From the NCBI GenBank assembly GCA_965221795.1, contig OZ244914.1:1860001-1924000 (forward strand): a stretch of 64,000 nt of DNA, written 5' to 3'. The notes beneath the pieces were generated by a model, which worked only from the letters and a program-made list of their open reading frames with translations, had not been told where the DNA came from and made no database searches. This document shows, one piece after another, positions 62,097-64,000 of this stretch; positions within the stretch are counted from its first letter, which is position 1; the number at the start of each line of letters is the position of its first letter. This DNA comes from VYFG01 sp965221795 (GTDB lineage Bacteria; Pseudomonadota; Gammaproteobacteria; Arenicellales; Poriferihabitantaceae). Position numbers and translations under genes: made by a program.

Positions 62097-64000
62097 GTCG
62101 CTCCCCCGCGGGGGAGCGTGGATTGAAACACTGCCCCCCTTTAGTGTGAGGGGTGGACAAGCGTCGCTCCCCCGCGGGGGAGCGTGGATTGAAACAGGAA
62201 GGTGTTAAGGACTACGCCCAAGACGTTACGTCGCTCCCCCGCGGGGGAGCGTGGATTGAAACCAGTGACGACCGTTCCGGGTACTCGGCCAGATCGTGTC
62301 GCTCCCCCGCGGGGGAGCGTGGATTGAAACTTTCCTCTGGTCCTGCTTCGGACGCTAATCGTATGTCGCTCCCCCGCGGGGGAGCGTGGATTGAAACTAT
62401 CCAATCCCGGCTATCCGACTATCGTGCACTCGTCGCTCCCCCGCGGGGGAGCGTGGATTGAAACTGGTCATATTGGTAACTCGCATGTTCCATGACATGT
62501 CGCTCCCCCGCGGGGGAGCGTGGATTGAAACAAATCAGTTTGGTGGTGTCCATTTTAACGTCCGCGTCGCTCCCCCGCGGGGGAGCGTGGATTGAAACGG
62601 TATGACTCCGATTTTTGGACTCTTTCGCTTGAGTCGCTCCCCCGCGGGGGAGCGTGGATTGAAACTTTCGTGAGTACGGGCGTTACCCTCCTCACGTTGG
62701 TCGCTCCCCCGCGGGGGAGCGTGGATTGAAACAAATCGAGGGGTGGACAAGCTGTGGATAACCGACGTCGCTCCCCCGCGGGGGAGCGTGGATTGAAACC
62801 AGTTGCCTTTTAGAACGCTGGTAGGCAATATCGGTCGCTCCCCCGCGGGGGAGCGTGGATTGAAACTTTGCGATATCAACCCTTTACCTTGTGGATAACC
62901 GGTCGCTCCCCCGCGGGGGAGCGTGGATTGAAACCTTGCGCTGCCAAAGTTGTATCGTAACGGATCAGGTCGCTCCCCCGCGGGGGAGCGTGGATTGAAA
63001 CCACCAAGCCACTAGATCAGATCACTTCAGGACGGTCGCTCCCCCGCGGGGGAGCGTGGATTGAAACCGTCAAGGATGTTGAAAACAGTCTCTGTCGCTC
63101 CCCCGCCTTACCCGCTGGTCGCTCCCCCGCGGGGGAGCGTGGATTGCTCCAAGGTGACGGACACCACCGTTCGCGGCTAGTCGCTCCCCCGCGGGGGAGC
63201 GTGGATTGAAACCATTCGTCCCCCAGTATTTCCAGCTTTTAGCGCTGCCTATGGAAGAGGTATCGACTGGGTCGCTCCCCCGCGGGGGAGCGTGGATTGA
63301 AACTTTTGTACTCTGTTTGATTTTGAAATTCCCCCAGGTCGCTCCCCCGCGGGGGAGCGTGGATTGAAACAACGTGTGGCTTACGCCAGTCTTGAGGCTG
63401 CGATGGTCGCTCCCCCGCGGGGGAGCGTGGATTGAAACATTGACTACTTATCTCGTCTGGTACAAGAGTCGACGTCGCTCCCCCGCGGGGGAGCGTGGAT
63501 TGAAACCGAGTGATATCCTGCGAGCGGCGAGCATTAAAGAGTCGCTCCCCCGCGGGGGAGCGTGGATTGAAACAAGTGCTTGGACCCAACACCGCACCGA
63601 GTCTCTGTCGCTCCCCCGCGGGGGAGCGTGGATTGAAACACCCGCTGTTCGACCAGCTTGAGGGTTTGCCGTGTCGCTCCCCCGCGGGGGAGCGTGGATT
63701 GAAACCTGTCCCCGCCGAGTTTTAGGCTATTATCGCGTCGCTCCCCCGCGGGGGAACGTGGATTGAAACTTATCTTATTACTGTCGAGTGTGCATTGTGG
63801 CGCGTCGCTCCCCCGCGGGGGAGCGTGGATTGAAACGCTGAGCTCTCCCATGCCAATCGTGCCCCTCAAGTCGCTCCCCCGCGGGGGAGCGTGGATTGAA
63901 ACTATTATGGCCGGCCGTCCTTCGATGCCGACTGCCGTCGCTCCCCCGCGGGGGAGCGTGGATTGAAACCTATGAGGCACGTGATGGAACATGCCTCGTA
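62097..64000 (+). CRISPR. Type I-C CRISPR array, 28 near-complete repeats plus a fragment, runs off the window
   Basis: 33-bp repeats begin GTCGCTCCCCC and end GTGGATTGAAAC, with the inner palindrome CGCTCCCCCGCGGGGGAGCG. Repeats start at 62097, 62163, 62230, 62298, 62365, 62432, 62499, 62566, 62633, 62700, 62767, 62834, 62902, 62969, 63035, (13-bp fragment 63094), 63118, 63180, 63271, 63338, 63406, 63474, 63541, 63607, 63673, 63737, 63804, 63870 and 63937. Spacers are 31-35 bp except at the irregular zone 63068-63270. The repeat at 63118 ends CTCC instead of AAAC, and that at 63737 has one base change (GGGGAACG). The last spacer runs past the window. The ATTGAAAC 3' end gives the crRNA handle and sets plus-strand transcription. 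Confidence 0.98.

Noticed and set aside
62141..63992. ORFs with repeated 'FNPRSPAGER' or 'SLPRGGAWIET' stretches
   Set aside because: Translations of the CRISPR repeats, not proteins.

Overview
The window looks like a chromosomal segment of a sulfur-oxidising gammaproteobacterium. Gene orders typical of that class are present: petABC-sspA-sspB, hslV-hslU, uvrC-pgsA-tRNA-Gly-tRNA-Cys-tRNA-Leu, leuS-lptE-holA, rpmB-rpmG, and engB divergent from a cytochrome c4. An aprM-aprB-aprA operon (membrane-anchored APS reductase, the arrangement found in sulfur oxidisers) points to dissimilatory sulfur oxidation. The load of decayed insertion sequences would fit a symbiont or a small-population lineage, but that is inference.

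Layout. Positions 1-5400 carry a RecB/AddA-like helicase (cut by the window edge) with a partner PD-(D/E)XK nuclease, an unknown protein and an SDR, all on the minus strand. 5600-13300 is a plus-strand run: cytochrome bc1 (petABC), SspA/SspB, HslVU, an acyltransferase, and heat-shock sigma factor rpoH behind a perfect CIRCE operator. 13500-15900 holds an unknown protein paired with a DUF3726 protein. Then come efp, uvrC, pgsA and three tRNAs. 20256-25179 is aprMBA followed by a TPR protein; YceI and cytochrome b561 lie opposite.

26700-28110 holds three tandemly duplicated genes for small coiled-coil, C-terminally membrane-anchored proteins, with 21-bp intragenic repeats and a 5-bp microsatellite in front of one start codon. 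28419-29567 carries rpmB, rpmG and an exported intradiol dioxygenase. 29701-32307 is an IS1595-family transposon with 25-bp terminal inverted repeats and an 8-bp target duplication. It carries a broken DNA methyltransferase-HNH gene and a small ORF as cargo. 32362-46229 returns to core genes: homocysteine methyltransferase, histone-deacetylase-like amidohydrolase, fabD, folD, cytochrome c4, engB, proA, holA, lptE, leuS and rpoD.

46370 to the end is a type I-C CRISPR-Cas locus. cas3 is separated from cas5c-cas8c-cas7-cas4-cas1-cas2 by about 7 kb of stacked, decayed insertion sequences: an ISNCY-type element with an IS30-type element inside it, a HicB-like fragment, an IS5-type element, and an IS4-type transposase with an N-terminal DruA-like (DUF4338) region. 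The array holds 28 near-complete 33-bp repeats plus a repeat fragment, with one rearranged zone, and runs to the window edge. Several transposase genes, including one directly upstream of cas3, are pseudogenes, so the invasion is old. The cas reading frames themselves are open.
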